This document shows, piece by piece, positions 8,597-17,982 of a DNA stretch of 39,959 nt (its first letter is position 1; each line of letters starts with the position of its first letter). The stretch lies in NCBI GenBank assembly GCA_023139575.1, contig JAGLNJ010000066.1:1-39959 (forward strand). Direction: 5' to 3'. The translations under genes were made by a program, and so were the position numbers. Origin of the DNA: Candidatus Omnitrophota bacterium. GTDB lineage: Bacteria > Omnitrophota > Gorgyraeia > Zapsychrales > JANLHA01. Under the pieces are notes generated by a model. It searched no databases, was not told where the DNA came from, and was given only the letters and a program-made list of their open reading frames with translations.

Positions 8597-9424
8597 ATGA
8601 AACAACGCAGCATTTTATTTACTAAAATGGCCGGCGCCGGTAACGATTTCATTGTAATTGATGCCAAAAAGGGCATCGATTACAAACAATTGACCAAAAA
8701 AATCTGTGACCGCACAAACGGTATAGGTGCCGATGGTTTGCTGATTTGCGATAAATCAAGGAAATCAGACTATAAGATGCGCATCATCAATGCCGATGGA
8801 TCAGAAGCCGAGATGTGCGGTAATGGGGCCAGATGTTTAGCCAGCTATATTGTGAAAAATAAAAAGCCTAAAGGAAAAAACTTTTCCATAGAAACTTTGG
8901 CCGGAACCATAATCGCAACCGCTAAGGGAGAAGTGGCCCATGTCAGGCTGAGCCAACCCAAGGGACATCGACCTAATATTCCGCTAACCATTAACGGCCA
9001 AAAAATCCATGTTCATTATATCAACACGGGAGTTCCGCACGTAATTGTTTATGTGGATGATTTAAATAAAGTCGATGTAAAAACAATCGGCAATGCCATT
9101 CGTTTTCATAAAAAGTTTAAGCCGCGAGGAGCAAATGTCAATTTCGTTGAGCAGATTAAAAATGGACTGGTGGCTGTACGCACTTACGAGCGAGGCGTTG
9201 AAGATGAAACCAAAGCCTGCGGCACGGGCAGTGTTGCCGCAGCAATTGTTTCATATCTGCAAGCAAACCCCGGCATCACAAGCAAAGAGAAGGCCAGCAT
9301 GAAAGTCTTGACCCAAAGTGGTGAGACGCTTAATACACAATTTGATCTCACCGAAGGGGGCATTGAAAATGTCTGGCTCAAGGGAAGCGCCATATTTATT
9401 GCTGAAGGCAACTTCTTATATTAA
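8597..9424 (+). CDS. dapF: Diaminopimelate epimerase DapF
   Basis: DapF interconverts LL- and meso-diaminopimelate without a cofactor, using two cysteines. Both are visible: Cys74 in EMCGNGARCLA and Cys208 in ETKACGTGSVAAA. The N-terminus FTKMAGAGNDFIVID is typical and the length of 275 residues fits. It lies 16 bases after lysA and 43 bases before dapA. In this pathway it takes the LL-diaminopimelate produced by DapL and supplies meso-diaminopimelate both to LysA and to peptidoglycan synthesis. Confidence 0.97.
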   Translation: MKQRSILFTKMAGAGNDFIVIDAKKGIDYKQLTKKICDRTNGIGADGLLICDKSRKSDYKMRIINADGSEAEMCGNGARCLASYIVKNKKPKGKNFSIETLAGTIIATAKGEVAHVRLSQPKGHRPNIPLTINGQKIHVHYINTGVPHVIVYVDDLNKVDVKTIGNAIRFHKKFKPRGANVNFVEQIKNGLVAVRTYERGVEDETKACGTGSVAAAIVSYLQANPGITSKEKASMKVLTQSGETLNTQFDLTEGGIENVWLKGSAIFIAEGNFLY

Positions 9425-9467
9425 AAGTTTTCGTTATTTAATTGTACCAATTTAACAGGGGGGAGAA

Positions 9468-10346
9468 ATGATTAAAGGTTCAGTCGTCGCCATTATAACG
9501 CCGTTTAAAAATGGACAGGTTGATGAAGGCACATTAAAAAAATTGATCGCTTTTCATATAGAAAACAGAACAGATGCCATATTGAGTTGTGGGACAACCG
9601 GCGAGTCGCCCACATTGACGCATGAAGAGCATGAAAGAGTCATTGGAATCTGTATTCAAGAAGCCAAAGGCAAAATCAGTGTTATCGCCGGAACCGGATC
9701 GAATTCTACTGTTGAAGCGATTTCTTTGACCCAACACGCCGCTGAAGCCGGAGCGGATTATATCCTAAGCGTCACACCCTATTATAACAAACCGACTCAA
9801 GAAGGCTTATACCAGCATTTTAAAGCTGTTGCAAATAGTGTTGAAGCGCCCATTATCCTTTATAACATTCCCGGACGATGCGGTAGAAACATTGAACCTG
9901 CTACCATGGTAAGATTAGCTAATGATTGCAAAAATATTATCGGCGTTAAGGAAGCCTCCGGATCTATTGATCAAATGCAGACAATACACGCTGTCTGTCC
10001 GAAAGATTTCATCCTTTTTTCGGGGGACGATGCCCTGACATTGCCTCTTTTAAGCATCGGCGGAGTGGGTGTCATATCCGTTATCGCAAACTTTGTACCG
10101 CAAGACGTGGTAAAGTTGATTCAGGCCTTTGAAAAGGGTGATATCAAACTAGCGCAGGAATTGCATTATAAATTACTGCCTTTGGTAAAGGCCATATTTA
10201 TTGAAACCAACCCCATACCTGTTAAGACGGCAATGGGTATGCTTGGCATGTGCTCCGACGAAATGCGCCTGCCGCTTTATCCTATGGCAGAAGAAAACGA
10301 AGCTAAACTCAAAAAGGCCCTGCAGGACTATGGGCTTTTAAAATAA
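9468..10346 (+). CDS. dapA: 4-hydroxy-tetrahydrodipicolinate synthase DapA
   Basis: DapA condenses pyruvate with aspartate semialdehyde. The 292-residue TIM-barrel protein shows CGTTGESPTL (Thr43-Thr44), the catalytic tyrosine block PYYNKPTQEGLY, YNIPGRCGRN and the Schiff-base lysine in GVKEASG (Lys161). The pattern matches bona fide DapA rather than N-acetylneuraminate lyase. A very strong ribosome binding site (GGGGGGAG) precedes the ATG. Neither aspartate kinase nor aspartate-semialdehyde dehydrogenase, which feed it, lies in the window. Confidence 0.96.
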   Translation: MIKGSVVAIITPFKNGQVDEGTLKKLIAFHIENRTDAILSCGTTGESPTLTHEEHERVIGICIQEAKGKISVIAGTGSNSTVEAISLTQHAAEAGADYILSVTPYYNKPTQEGLYQHFKAVANSVEAPIILYNIPGRCGRNIEPATMVRLANDCKNIIGVKEASGSIDQMQTIHAVCPKDFILFSGDDALTLPLLSIGGVGVISVIANFVPQDVVKLIQAFEKGDIKLAQELHYKLLPLVKAIFIETNPIPVKTAMGMLGMCSDEMRLPLYPMAEENEAKLKKALQDYGLLK

Positions 10347-10373
10347 TTTTGGTAAAGGAAAGGCAACAGTATA

Positions 10374-11093
10374 ATGATCAAACTAGCTGTAAGCGGTTGT
10401 CAGGGGCGCATGGGGCAACGAATAACCTTGCTGGCATTAGATGACAAGGATTTTGACATCCATACCCTTTTAGAAAATAAGAATCACCCGAAAGCAAACG
10501 AGAAGTTCAACAACATTCCTGTCTCAACCAATTTCGAAGACTTAGCGGGTAACGATATACTGATCGAGTTTACCACACCGGAAGCTACGATTACTAATTT
10601 AAAGAAATGTGTAGAAAACAATGTCAAGATGGTCATCGGGACAACCGGTCTTTCAGAAGGTCAACTGAAGGAAATCAAAGCTGCTGCAGAAAAGATTGCT
10701 CTCGTCTGTTCTTCTAATATGTCAGTCGGCGTTAACATCACGTTTAAATTGACACAACAATTGTCTGAGGCCACACCCGAATCCTATAAAGTCCGGATAA
10801 CTGAAGCCCACCACATCCATAAGGTCGATGCGCCCTCTGGAACAGCCAAAACTCTGGTGCAAAAGGTTGAAAATGGATCGGCCCACAAGGTCGATAACAT
10901 CGATTCTATACGAGAAGGGGAGATTATTGGTGATCACGATGTTATTTTTGAAAGCCCGGTAGATGTTATCACGATCAAGCACCATGCGAAAACACGTGAT
11001 ATTTTTGCGAAAGGCGCTCTTATTGCCGCCAAATATCTTGCAGATAAGCCTAACGGGCTCTATGACATGCAAGATGTCCTCGGTCTCAAATAA
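10374..11093 (+). CDS. dapB: 4-hydroxy-tetrahydrodipicolinate reductase DapB
   Basis: DapB reduces hydroxy-tetrahydrodipicolinate to tetrahydrodipicolinate with NAD(P)H. The 239-residue protein has the Rossmann glycine loop GCQGRMG (8-14), VIGTTGLSEGQ, SSNMSVGVN and the catalytic EAHHIHKVDAPSGTAK block (His146, His147, Lys150). The C-terminal domain ending in YDMQDVLGLK is complete. It is 27 bases after dapA and 58 bases before dapL, in pathway order. Confidence 0.96.
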   Translation: MIKLAVSGCQGRMGQRITLLALDDKDFDIHTLLENKNHPKANEKFNNIPVSTNFEDLAGNDILIEFTTPEATITNLKKCVENNVKMVIGTTGLSEGQLKEIKAAAEKIALVCSSNMSVGVNITFKLTQQLSEATPESYKVRITEAHHIHKVDAPSGTAKTLVQKVENGSAHKVDNIDSIREGEIIGDHDVIFESPVDVITIKHHAKTRDIFAKGALIAAKYLADKPNGLYDMQDVLGLK

Positions 11094-11151
11094 ACGGATA
11101 ACGTTTCATTATTTATTCTTAAGGAATTATTAACCATAGAAAGGAAATTTT

Positions 11152-12318
11152 ATGAGCATCAACATTGAATTCGCAGAACGGCTAAAACAGTTGCCTCCAT
11201 ATCTTTTTCTTGCTATTGACGAGGCAAAAAGAAAAGCCATTGCGGAAGGAAGAAATATCATAAATCTAGGGATCGGGGATCCGGATACAGCTACACCACC
11301 ACACATCGTCGAAGCCCTGAAAAAAGCCGCAGACGATACAGCAAATCACCATTATGCCTTTGACGCCGGCATGCCTGAATTGCGATCTGCTATCGCCGTT
11401 TGGTTTCAAAAACGATTCGATGTTTCCTTAAATCCTGATAATGAAATTTATCCTTTGATCGGATCAAAAGAAGGTTTGGCTCACTTACCCTTAGGCATAA
11501 TCAATCCGAAAGATAAGGTTCTGCTGACGGACCCTGCCTATCCGGCTTATCGCCCGACCATTCAATTTGCTGACGGCAAAATTACTTCCGTCCCGATGAA
11601 AGAAAGTCATGGTTATCTTCCTGATTTAAAGAAAATAGCCGAAATCAAAGATCCCAAAGTCATGTATTTAAACTATCCTAACAATCCTACAGCTGCCACC
11701 GCTACAAGAGAGTTTTATGAAGGATTGGTGCAAATCGCTAAAGATAAAGGCATAATATTGGTGTCAGACATGGCTTATTCAGAAATTTATTTTGAAGGCC
11801 AAAAACCTTTAAGCATTCTTGAAGTGGAAGGCGCTAAGGATGTCGCCATTGAATTCCATTCTCTTTCCAAAACATATAACATGACCGGCTGGCGCATCGG
11901 TTGGGCTTGCGGTAACGAAACCCTTGTTGCTGCTTTAGCAAAGGTTAAAACCAATTATGACTCCGGTATTTTTCAGGCTGTTCAATTAGCCGGTATCGCA
12001 GCCTTGAACACTGATGAAGAAGAGATTGATGATATGCGACGCATGTACGAGGAGAGAAGGGACTGTCTGATAAACGGACTGCGCAGTCTGGGATGGAAAA
12101 TCCCGTCACCGATGGCAACTTTCTATGTATGGGCCAAGACACCTAAAGGCTTCAAAGACTCTATGGAAACAGCGGCCGCGTTTCTTAATAAAGCGGATAT
12201 CGTCATTACTCCCGGCGTGGGCTTCGGCAAAAGTGGCGAAGGCTATGTCCGCATGGCCTTGACAGTAAACAAAAACCGCATTACCGAGGCTGTAAATAGA
12301 TTAAGCAAAATTATTTAA
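11152..12318 (+). CDS. dapL: LL-diaminopimelate aminotransferase DapL
   Basis: DapL converts tetrahydrodipicolinate directly to LL-diaminopimelate with glutamate as donor, bypassing the DapD-DapC-DapE succinylase route. The 388-residue class I/II PLP aminotransferase has INLGIGDPDTATPPHIVEAL, LNYPNNPTAATAT, VSDMAYSEIYF and the Schiff-base block SLSKTYNMTGWRIGW (Lys240). Similar motifs occur in other fold-type I aminotransferases; the assignment to DapL rests on the GIGDPD/MTGWRIGW pattern plus its place next to dapB, dapA, dapF and lysA. DapL occurs in chlamydiae and relatives, plants, and various deep-branching bacteria. The ribosome binding site is AGAAAGGAAA. Confidence 0.92.
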   Translation: MSINIEFAERLKQLPPYLFLAIDEAKRKAIAEGRNIINLGIGDPDTATPPHIVEALKKAADDTANHHYAFDAGMPELRSAIAVWFQKRFDVSLNPDNEIYPLIGSKEGLAHLPLGIINPKDKVLLTDPAYPAYRPTIQFADGKITSVPMKESHGYLPDLKKIAEIKDPKVMYLNYPNNPTAATATREFYEGLVQIAKDKGIILVSDMAYSEIYFEGQKPLSILEVEGAKDVAIEFHSLSKTYNMTGWRIGWACGNETLVAALAKVKTNYDSGIFQAVQLAGIAALNTDEEEIDDMRRMYEERRDCLINGLRSLGWKIPSPMATFYVWAKTPKGFKDSMETAAAFLNKADIVITPGVGFGKSGEGYVRMALTVNKNRITEAVNRLSKII

Positions 12319-12328
12319 TCACGAAATC

Positions 12329-12751
12329 ATGCACACCATTTTCTTAGCATTAGGAACAAATCTGGGGGATCGCCTTGCTAATATCGAGAACGCCATTAAA
12401 AGTCTCAAAGAAAAAGGTGTTGTTATTGAGATCGTTTCATCAATCATCGAATCTGCCCCCGATGGAGGGCCGCATCAAGACGACTACCTCAACGCCGTCC
12501 TTAAAGGCAATGTTTCGATATCCCCCAAGCAATTACTCGATACGGTAAAACAGATTGAAAAAGAAATGGGCCGAAAAAAAACAGTCATCAACGGCCCACG
12601 AATTATTGATATTGATATATTATTATATGACAAAATATCTTTAAATACAAAGGACTTGATTATCCCGCATCCACGGATGCGGCAACGTAATTTTGTCATT
12701 AGCCCTTTAATAGAGATAGAACCTGCTCTGAAGGAAATTAAACCTTTATGA
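12329..12751 (+). CDS. folK: 6-hydroxymethyl-7,8-dihydropterin pyrophosphokinase FolK
   Basis: FolK transfers pyrophosphate from ATP to hydroxymethyl-dihydropterin in folate synthesis. The 140-residue protein shows FLALGTNLGDRLANIENAI at the N-terminus, the central EKEMGRKKTVINGPRIIDID block with the catalytic aspartates in DIDILLYD, and the closing IPHPRMRQRNFVISPL motif. It is a short single-domain form, not fused to FolB or FolP. It starts 10 bases after dapL and overlaps panC by four bases. Confidence 0.95.
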   Translation: MHTIFLALGTNLGDRLANIENAIKSLKEKGVVIEIVSSIIESAPDGGPHQDDYLNAVLKGNVSISPKQLLDTVKQIEKEMGRKKTVINGPRIIDIDILLYDKISLNTKDLIIPHPRMRQRNFVISPLIEIEPALKEIKPL

Positions 12752-13599
12752 AAATCATAACAAGTATTACTATGCTTCGACAAATCCTTGATAATTATCG
12801 GCGACAAAATAAATCAATCGGTTTTGTTCCGACTATGGGCGCTTTTCATAAAGGCCATCTTTCTTTAATGCGACGCTGCCGGAAGGATCACGATATCGCC
12901 CTTGTCAGCATATTCGTCAACCCCACCCAATTCGCTCCAGGCGAGGATTTGTCTTCTTATCCGCGGAATAAAAAAAACGATGTTTTATTGGCAAAAGAAG
13001 AAAATATTGATATAATATTTTATCCGTCGGTAAAGAAGTTGTATTCAGGACGCTATTTGACACACATTAATGTAGGAGAAATCAGTGAGGAACTTTGCGG
13101 CAAGACACGCCCGAATCATTTCCAAGGCGTCGCAACCATCGTCGGGAAACTAATCAATATAGTCCAGCCTCATGTTCTTTACTTAGGGCAGAAAGATGCT
13201 CAGCAATCAGTGGTAATTCAACAAATGGTCCAAGATTTAAATTTTCCTGTAAAAATTAAAGTCCTGCCGACGACCCGCGAAAAAAATGGTTTAGCCATGA
13301 GTTCGCGAAATAAATATCTTTCAGTTGAAGAAAGAAAACAAGCATCTGTTCTTTATAAATCATTGCTTTTAGCAAAAATTAAAATCAATGCTGGCCAGCG
13401 TAACGCCAATGCCATTATCAAATCAATGAGAAGGAACATTACTGAAAATGCCTCCTGCTCCATTGAATATATTGCATGTGTCGACACACAAACACTTAAA
13501 CCACTCAAGAAATTGCGGGGAAAGATCCTCATAGCTTTGGCAGTGCGTTTTGGCCATGCCCGATTGATTGACAATATATTGATTAACATGAAGGATTGA
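12748..13599 (+). CDS. panC: Pantothenate synthetase PanC
   Basis: PanC joins pantoate and beta-alanine using ATP. The 283-residue protein has the nucleotidyltransferase signature GFVPTMGAFHKGHLSLM, with HKGH corresponding to the HIGH box, then SIFVNPTQFAPGEDLSSYPR, YLGQKDAQQSVVI and the KMSKS-like LAMSSRNKYLS. All substrate-binding blocks appear intact. It is coupled to folK by an ATGA overlap, linking folate and pantothenate supply. panB and panD are not present in the window. Confidence 0.96.
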   Translation: MKIITSITMLRQILDNYRRQNKSIGFVPTMGAFHKGHLSLMRRCRKDHDIALVSIFVNPTQFAPGEDLSSYPRNKKNDVLLAKEENIDIIFYPSVKKLYSGRYLTHINVGEISEELCGKTRPNHFQGVATIVGKLINIVQPHVLYLGQKDAQQSVVIQQMVQDLNFPVKIKVLPTTREKNGLAMSSRNKYLSVEERKQASVLYKSLLLAKIKINAGQRNANAIIKSMRRNITENASCSIEYIACVDTQTLKPLKKLRGKILIALAVRFGHARLIDNILINMKD

Positions 13600-13627
13600 A
13601 ATAGGAATAATTGTTACTTCTCCTATA

Positions 13628-14455
13628 ATGAAGCCCCCTCAAAAAAAGGTAAAGATTGGCATTTTAGGATGCGGTGCTATTGGGTCAAGAATAGCCATCG
13701 CCTGCTTTGATGAAATCCAGGACTTCTGCCGTCTATCGAGAATTTATGATATTGCCGATGAAAAAATGAACGACCTTCTCAACAAGGTTTCTCAACCCCT
13801 CCTAAAAAGAAAATCACTTCAAGATTTAATAAAAAATTGCGATTTGATGGTCGAGGCCGTCAACTCAACCAAAACACGGGCTCTCATCAAAGAAGCGCTT
13901 CTAGCCAAAAAAGACGTATTAGCCATGAGCGCCGGCAAACTCATCTCCGCCCAAAGCTTATTTAAAATCGCGCAAAAGAATCACTGCACCATAATCGTTC
14001 CGTCCGGGGCTATAGCCGGTATTGACGCCATACAAGCTGCCAGCTTAACGAGAGTCTTTTCAGCCACTTTGACCACACGCAAGCCTCTCAGCGGATTTAG
14101 CAACAATGACTATCTTCGCAAAAAACGCATAAATTTATCCCGTATCAAAAAGGAACAAACCATCTTTGAAGGCAGTGTTAAAGATGCTGTTAAACATTTT
14201 CCTCGGAACATAAACGTTGCCGCGACGTTAGCCTTATCATTACATAATAAGGCCCCGTTAAAAGTGCGCATACTGACATCTCCGCATTTCAAGAATAATT
14301 CTCATGAAATCGAAATACTAGGAGACTTTGGTAAATTAAAGTGCCGTACATATAATGATGTTTGCCCTGACAACCCCAAGACTAGTTTCCTCGCCATTCT
14401 GTCGGGTATACAGGCATTGAAGAATCATTGCCAATACCTTCGTATTGGCACGTGA
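13628..14455 (+). CDS. L-aspartate dehydrogenase-like protein (NadX family)
   Basis: This 275-residue protein has an N-terminal Rossmann fold (KIGILGCGAIGSRIA, 9-23), VEAVNSTKTRALIKEALLA, then VPSGAIAGIDAI, TTRKPLSGF, SVKDAVKHFPRNINVAATLA with the likely catalytic histidine, and NPKTSFLAILSGIQAL. These are hallmarks of the aspartate dehydrogenase family, which oxidises aspartate to iminoaspartate or oxaloacetate with NAD(P)+. In some bacteria it replaces NadB in NAD synthesis, but no nadA or nadC is nearby; it follows panC by 28 bases instead. The role here is therefore uncertain: NAD synthesis, aspartate supply or a related dehydrogenase. A 9-bp hairpin lies just before its stop. Confidence 0.8.
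   Translation: MKPPQKKVKIGILGCGAIGSRIAIACFDEIQDFCRLSRIYDIADEKMNDLLNKVSQPLLKRKSLQDLIKNCDLMVEAVNSTKTRALIKEALLAKKDVLAMSAGKLISAQSLFKIAQKNHCTIIVPSGAIAGIDAIQAASLTRVFSATLTTRKPLSGFSNNDYLRKKRINLSRIKKEQTIFEGSVKDAVKHFPRNINVAATLALSLHNKAPLKVRILTSPHFKNNSHEIEILGDFGKLKCRTYNDVCPDNPKTSFLAILSGIQALKNHCQYLRIGT
14429..14450 (+). other. 9-bp hairpin at the 3' end of the aspartate dehydrogenase gene
   Basis: TGCCAATAC (14429-14437) and GTATTGGCA (14442-14450) form a perfect stem around a CTTC loop, ending three bases before the stop codon. No T-run follows, so it is not a classic terminator. It may stabilise the 3' end of the biosynthetic transcript or slow polymerase ahead of the lysine-rich gene. Confidence 0.45.
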
Positions 14456-14501
14456 TTCAGTACGGTAAGTATAAAAAAAGAAATGGAAGGAGGTGACAAA
14501 C

Positions 14502-14882
14502 ATGGCAAAGAAAGTCGCAAAAATTGGTATTAAGAAAGAGAAAGGCCGTTTGTATTTCGTCGATAAGTCCGGTGATGTATCCAGCGCATTGATGGCTCGC
14601 GGTAACAAAAAGGGAGGAAAGCCTAAGAAAGAAGCTAAGGTAGGCATTAAGAAGGAACCCGGTTACCTATATTTTATCGACAAGAATGGAGATATCTCTT
14701 GTGCGAAGATGGTTCGCGGTGGTTCTAAGAAAAAGAAGAAAAAAGCCGCTCAAAAGAAAAAACCTGCTCGCAAGGCCGCCAAGAAAAAACCGGCTAAGAA
14801 AAAAGTAAAAAAGAAAATCGTTCAAAAGAAAAAAGTCGCAAAGAAGAAAACAACTAAGAAAAAAGTCGCAAAGAAAAAATAG
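14502..14882 (+). CDS. Lysine-rich protein with two tandem modules and a histone-H1-like tail
   Basis: I place the start at the ATG at 14502, after the near-perfect ribosome binding site AAGGAGGTGA (14488-14497); a GTG at 14493 lies inside that site and is rejected. The 126-residue protein has two copies of a 29-residue module, at about residues 6-34 and 45-73, with shared pattern K-[IV]-G-I-K-K-E-x-G-x-L-Y-F-[VI]-D-K-x-G-D-[VI]-S-x-A-x-M-x-R-G. Residues 75-126 are almost only Lys, Ala, Pro and Val (KKPARKAAKKKPAKKKVKKK). The tail resembles those of bacterial histone-H1-like and extended HU proteins that bind DNA or RNA non-specifically. The modules are predicted small beta units of unknown function. 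No signal peptide is seen. It is followed by a strong terminator. The very good ribosome binding site suggests an abundant protein. Function unknown; a nucleoid or RNA-binding role is an inference from composition. Confidence 0.8.
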   Translation: MAKKVAKIGIKKEKGRLYFVDKSGDVSSALMARGNKKGGKPKKEAKVGIKKEPGYLYFIDKNGDISCAKMVRGGSKKKKKKAAQKKKPARKAAKKKPAKKKVKKKIVQKKKVAKKKTTKKKVAKKK

Positions 14883-14894
14883 ACGATTCTCTTG

Positions 14895-14942
14895 AAATAA
14901 AATAGCCTCAGTGGAAAATTTCCCATTGAGGCTATTTTATTT
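14895..14942 (+). terminator. Strong inverted-repeat terminator after the lysine-rich gene
   Basis: Two 20-base arms, 14895-14914 and 14923-14942, are complementary with only one G-T pair around an 8-base loop; the core is AATAGCCTCA against TGAGGCTATT. The AT-rich outer arms give an A-tract on the left and TATTTTATTT on the right, so the element can act in both directions. It closes the biosynthetic/lysine-rich transcription unit. Confidence 0.85.
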
Positions 14943-14945
14943 CCC

Positions 14946-14974
14946 TTGACGTTTCTTCATTTTTCATATATAAA
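14946..14974 (+). promoter_or_regulatory. Sigma-70-type promoter for uvrA
   Basis: TTGACG (14946-14951) is separated by 17 bases from TATAAA (14969-14974). Both boxes are one mismatch from consensus and the site lies right after the terminator and upstream of uvrA. I see no LexA-like palindrome next to it, so SOS control is not evident. Confidence 0.6.
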
Positions 14975-15058
14975 AAATTCAATAATAGCTTGATGCAATT
15001 CATCAGCTTCAATCACTCTGCCATATAGTAAAAATAGAATTTCCCTTTAATTCAATTT

Positions 15059-17887
15059 ATGATAATGAAACCAGATAAATACATAGTTATACGCGGGGCT
15101 AATGAACACAATCTCAAATCTATCGACCTCAAGATCCCCCGGAATCAATTTGTTGTCGTAACAGGACTCAGCGGGTCGGGAAAATCTTCTTTGGCTTTTG
15201 ATACTATCTATGCGGAAGGGCAAAGGCGTTACGTCGAAAGCCTTTCCGCGTATGCCCGTCAATTCTTAGAGCAATTGCAAAAGCCCGAAGTGGAATATAT
15301 CGAAGGCCTTTCACCAACTATTTCCATTGAACAAAAAACGACCAGCCGGAATCCACGTTCCACGGTGGCCACCCAAACAGAAATTTACGATTATCTGCGT
15401 CTTTTATTCGCCCGTGTCGGAACACCTTACTGTTATCAATGCGAAAAAAAGATAGAACGTCAGACCGTGCAGGAAATCACGCATCAAATCTTGAAATATA
15501 CCGATGGGACCAGAATATTTATCCTTGCCCCACTCATCCGCGGCCGCAAGGGAGAATACCGCAATATTCAAAGCCAGGTAGCCAAAGCCGGTTTTGTGCG
15601 CCTGAGAGTCGACGGCCAAATTTATAATGTGCAGGACAAAATAAAACTGGATAAATACAAGGTTCATGATATCGAAATCGTCATTGACCGTTTATCCATC
15701 AAGCTTTCTCTCAAAAAACGGCTGACCGATTCTCTAGAAACCGCCCTCAATATCGGCAAAGGGATTGTCACCATTTATGATGAAGGAACAAAAAAGGAAG
15801 AAGTTTTTAGCGAAAACTATGCCTGCATTGATTGCGGTATCAACTTGACGGAAATCGAGCCGAGGATCTTTTCTTTCAATTCTCCCTATGGCGCCTGTCC
15901 GGAGTGTAATGGGCTGGGAACAAAAATGGAAATCGATCCTGATTTCCTGGTGCCCGACAAATCAAAAACCTGGGTACAAGCCATCGCCCCGTGGAAAAGA
16001 GGCCGGCGTAATTATTTGATGTATTACCGGGCCGTCTTGCGTGCAATGGGCGAACTTTATGATGTATCGCCCCAGACATCATTTAATAAGCTGCCCAAAA
16101 AATTTATAAATATTGTTTTCTGTGGTTCTGATGATGAAATATGGGGCAGACGGTTTGAAGGTGTTTTGAGATATATGGAACGACTCTTTAAAGGAACCGA
16201 TAGCGATTGGCTCAAGGATGATATTTCCCGTTATATGTCCGTCCAACCATGCCCTGCCTGCGACGGTAAGAGGCTTAAAAAAGAATCTCTGGCTGTAAAG
16301 ATTTCGCATCATAATATCGCTGATGTCACTTCATTTTCTATCAAAGACACCAAGAAATTCATTTACGGTCTGAAACTGGCAAAAAGTAAAGAAATCATCA
16401 GCGCCCCGATCTTGAAAGAAATTTCCCGAAGGTTGGATTTTTGTATTAACGTGGGGCTTGAATATCTGACTTTAGACAGAAAAAGCGCCACGCTTTCCGG
16501 TGGTGAGGCCGAACGCATACGTTTAGCCACACAAGTCGGATCCGGATTAGTCGGTGTTATCTACATACTCGATGAACCGAGCATCGGCCTGCATCAAAGA
16601 GACAATGAACGGCTCTTAAATACCCTGCATTCACTCCGTGATCTGGGTAATTCGTTAATTGTTGTTGAACATGATGAGGCGACTATTCGTAAGGCCGACT
16701 ACATCATTGATCTCGGCCCGGGAGCCGGTGAGTATGGGGGGGAAGTCATTTACGCCGGGAATGTGCGAGGTATTTTAAAGTCACGTAAATCTCTAACGGG
16801 GAAATATCTGCGTGGAGATTTAAAAATCAAAACTCCTGATCAAAGAAGGCCTCTCGATAAGGACAAAATCCTAACGATATATGGCGCTCAAGAACATAAT
16901 CTAAAAAATATTGATGTGGCATTCCCTTTAGGAATCTTTATTTGTATTACAGGTGTTTCCGGGTCCGGTAAATCAACACTTATCAATGACATCCTCTATC
17001 GCAGCCTGGCCGTACAATTATATCATTCTAACGATAAAGCCGGAGAACATAAAAAGATCAGCGGCCTTGAAAACATTGACAAAATCATCAATGTCGATCA
17101 ATTGCCCATCGGCCGGACACCGCGTTCTAATCCGGCAACATATACCGGAATGTTCAGCCACATCAGGGATGTCTTCAGCCAGCTTCCGCAATCAAAAATG
17201 CGGGGCTACAAGCCGGGACGCTTCAGTTTTAATGTGAAAGGCGGACGTTGTGAGGCCTGCCGGGGTGACGGTATAAAGAAAATAGAAATGCATTTTCTGC
17301 CTGATGTTTATGTTGAATGCGAGATTTGCCACGGACAGAGATTTAACGAACAAACGCTCGATGTGTTGTTCAAAGATAAAAACATTGCCGATGTTTTAAA
17401 TTTATCTGTTGTTGAAGCCCTCGACCATTTTGCGAATATCCCGCGCATACACCGGATTTTACAGACACTTGTTGATGTCGGCCTGGGTTATATAAAACTC
17501 GGACAGCCAGCCACCACATTATCCGGAGGGGAAGCGCAACGGGTCAAACTCGCCAGTGAGCTGTGCAAATCAGCAACAGGGAGGACGCTTTATATTCTGG
17601 ATGAACCAACGACTGGCCTGCATTTTGCCGATGTGGATAAACTTCTCAGTGTCCTTCAAAAGCTTGTTGACCGCGGGAACACCATTATCGTCATTGAGCA
17701 CAACCTCGAAGTCATTAAAAATGCCGATTACATCATCGACCTCGGCCCGGATGGAGGAGACAAGGGAGGGACAGTAGTTTGCTCAGGCCCACCCGAAGCG
17801 ATTATCTTCTGCCCAAAATCCTATACCGGTAAATATTTAAAAAAGTTACTCAAAACCACCTCTTCTTCCAAAAAATCAACCAAGTGA
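15059..17887 (+). CDS. uvrA: Excinuclease ABC subunit A UvrA
   Basis: UvrA is the damage-sensing ATPase of nucleotide excision repair and loads UvrB onto DNA. The 942-residue protein has two ABC ATPase halves: Walker [10 protein letters not shown] (36-44) and GVSGSGKST, and signatures [14 protein letters not shown] and [14 protein letters not shown]. It keeps the UvrB-interaction and insertion domain ([30 protein letters not shown]), one zinc module ([13 protein letters not shown]) and the second, DNA-binding module [11 protein letters not shown] with CEICHGQR. Length is normal. Two possible starts exist, ATG at 15059 and ATG at 15065, with no clear ribosome binding site. It seems to be a single-gene unit. 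Confidence 0.98.
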   Translation: MIMKPDKYIVIRGANEHNLKSIDLKIPRNQFVVVTGLSGSGKSSLAFDTIYAEGQRRYVESLSAYARQFLEQLQKPEVEYIEGLSPTISIEQKTTSRNPRSTVATQTEIYDYLRLLFARVGTPYCYQCEKKIERQTVQEITHQILKYTDGTRIFILAPLIRGRKGEYRNIQSQVAKAGFVRLRVDGQIYNVQDKIKLDKYKVHDIEIVIDRLSIKLSLKKRLTDSLETALNIGKGIVTIYDEGTKKEEVFSENYACIDCGINLTEIEPRIFSFNSPYGACPECNGLGTKMEIDPDFLVPDKSKTWVQAIAPWKRGRRNYLMYYRAVLRAMGELYDVSPQTSFNKLPKKFINIVFCGSDDEIWGRRFEGVLRYMERLFKGTDSDWLKDDISRYMSVQPCPACDGKRLKKESLAVKISHHNIADVTSFSIKDTKKFIYGLKLAKSKEIISAPILKEISRRLDFCINVGLEYLTLDRKSATLSGGEAERIRLATQVGSGLVGVIYILDEPSIGLHQRDNERLLNTLHSLRDLGNSLIVVEHDEATIRKADYIIDLGPGAGEYGGEVIYAGNVRGILKSRKSLTGKYLRGDLKIKTPDQRRPLDKDKILTIYGAQEHNLKNIDVAFPLGIFICITGVSGSGKSTLINDILYRSLAVQLYHSNDKAGEHKKISGLENIDKIINVDQLPIGRTPRSNPATYTGMFSHIRDVFSQLPQSKMRGYKPGRFSFNVKGGRCEACRGDGIKKIEMHFLPDVYVECEICHGQRFNEQTLDVLFKDKNIADVLNLSVVEALDHFANIPRIHRILQTLVDVGLGYIKLGQPATTLSGGEAQRVKLASELCKSATGRTLYILDEPTTGLHFADVDKLLSVLQKLVDRGNTIIVIEHNLEVIKNADYIIDLGPDGGDKGGTVVCSGPPEAIIFCPKSYTGKYLKKLLKTTSSSKKSTK

Positions 17888-17904
17888 TAATTATACCGGA
17901 AAAT

Positions 17905-17932
17905 TTGCAAACCCATCCAAACTTGATATAAT
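17905..17932 (+). promoter_or_regulatory. Promoter for the TPR-ExbB-ExbD operon
   Basis: TTGCAA (17905-17910) lies 16 bases upstream of a perfect TATAAT (17927-17932), predicting transcription from about 17939, some 44 bases before the ATG at 17983. Confidence 0.6.
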
Positions 17933-17982
17933 AAATATTCAAATATGTTAACTTCTAATATATCTTTATCTATATTCCCAAA

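Noticed and set aside
14493-14501. A GTG start for the lysine-rich gene
   Set aside because: The GTG is part of the AAGGAGGTGA ribosome binding site, which is well spaced for the ATG at 14502.
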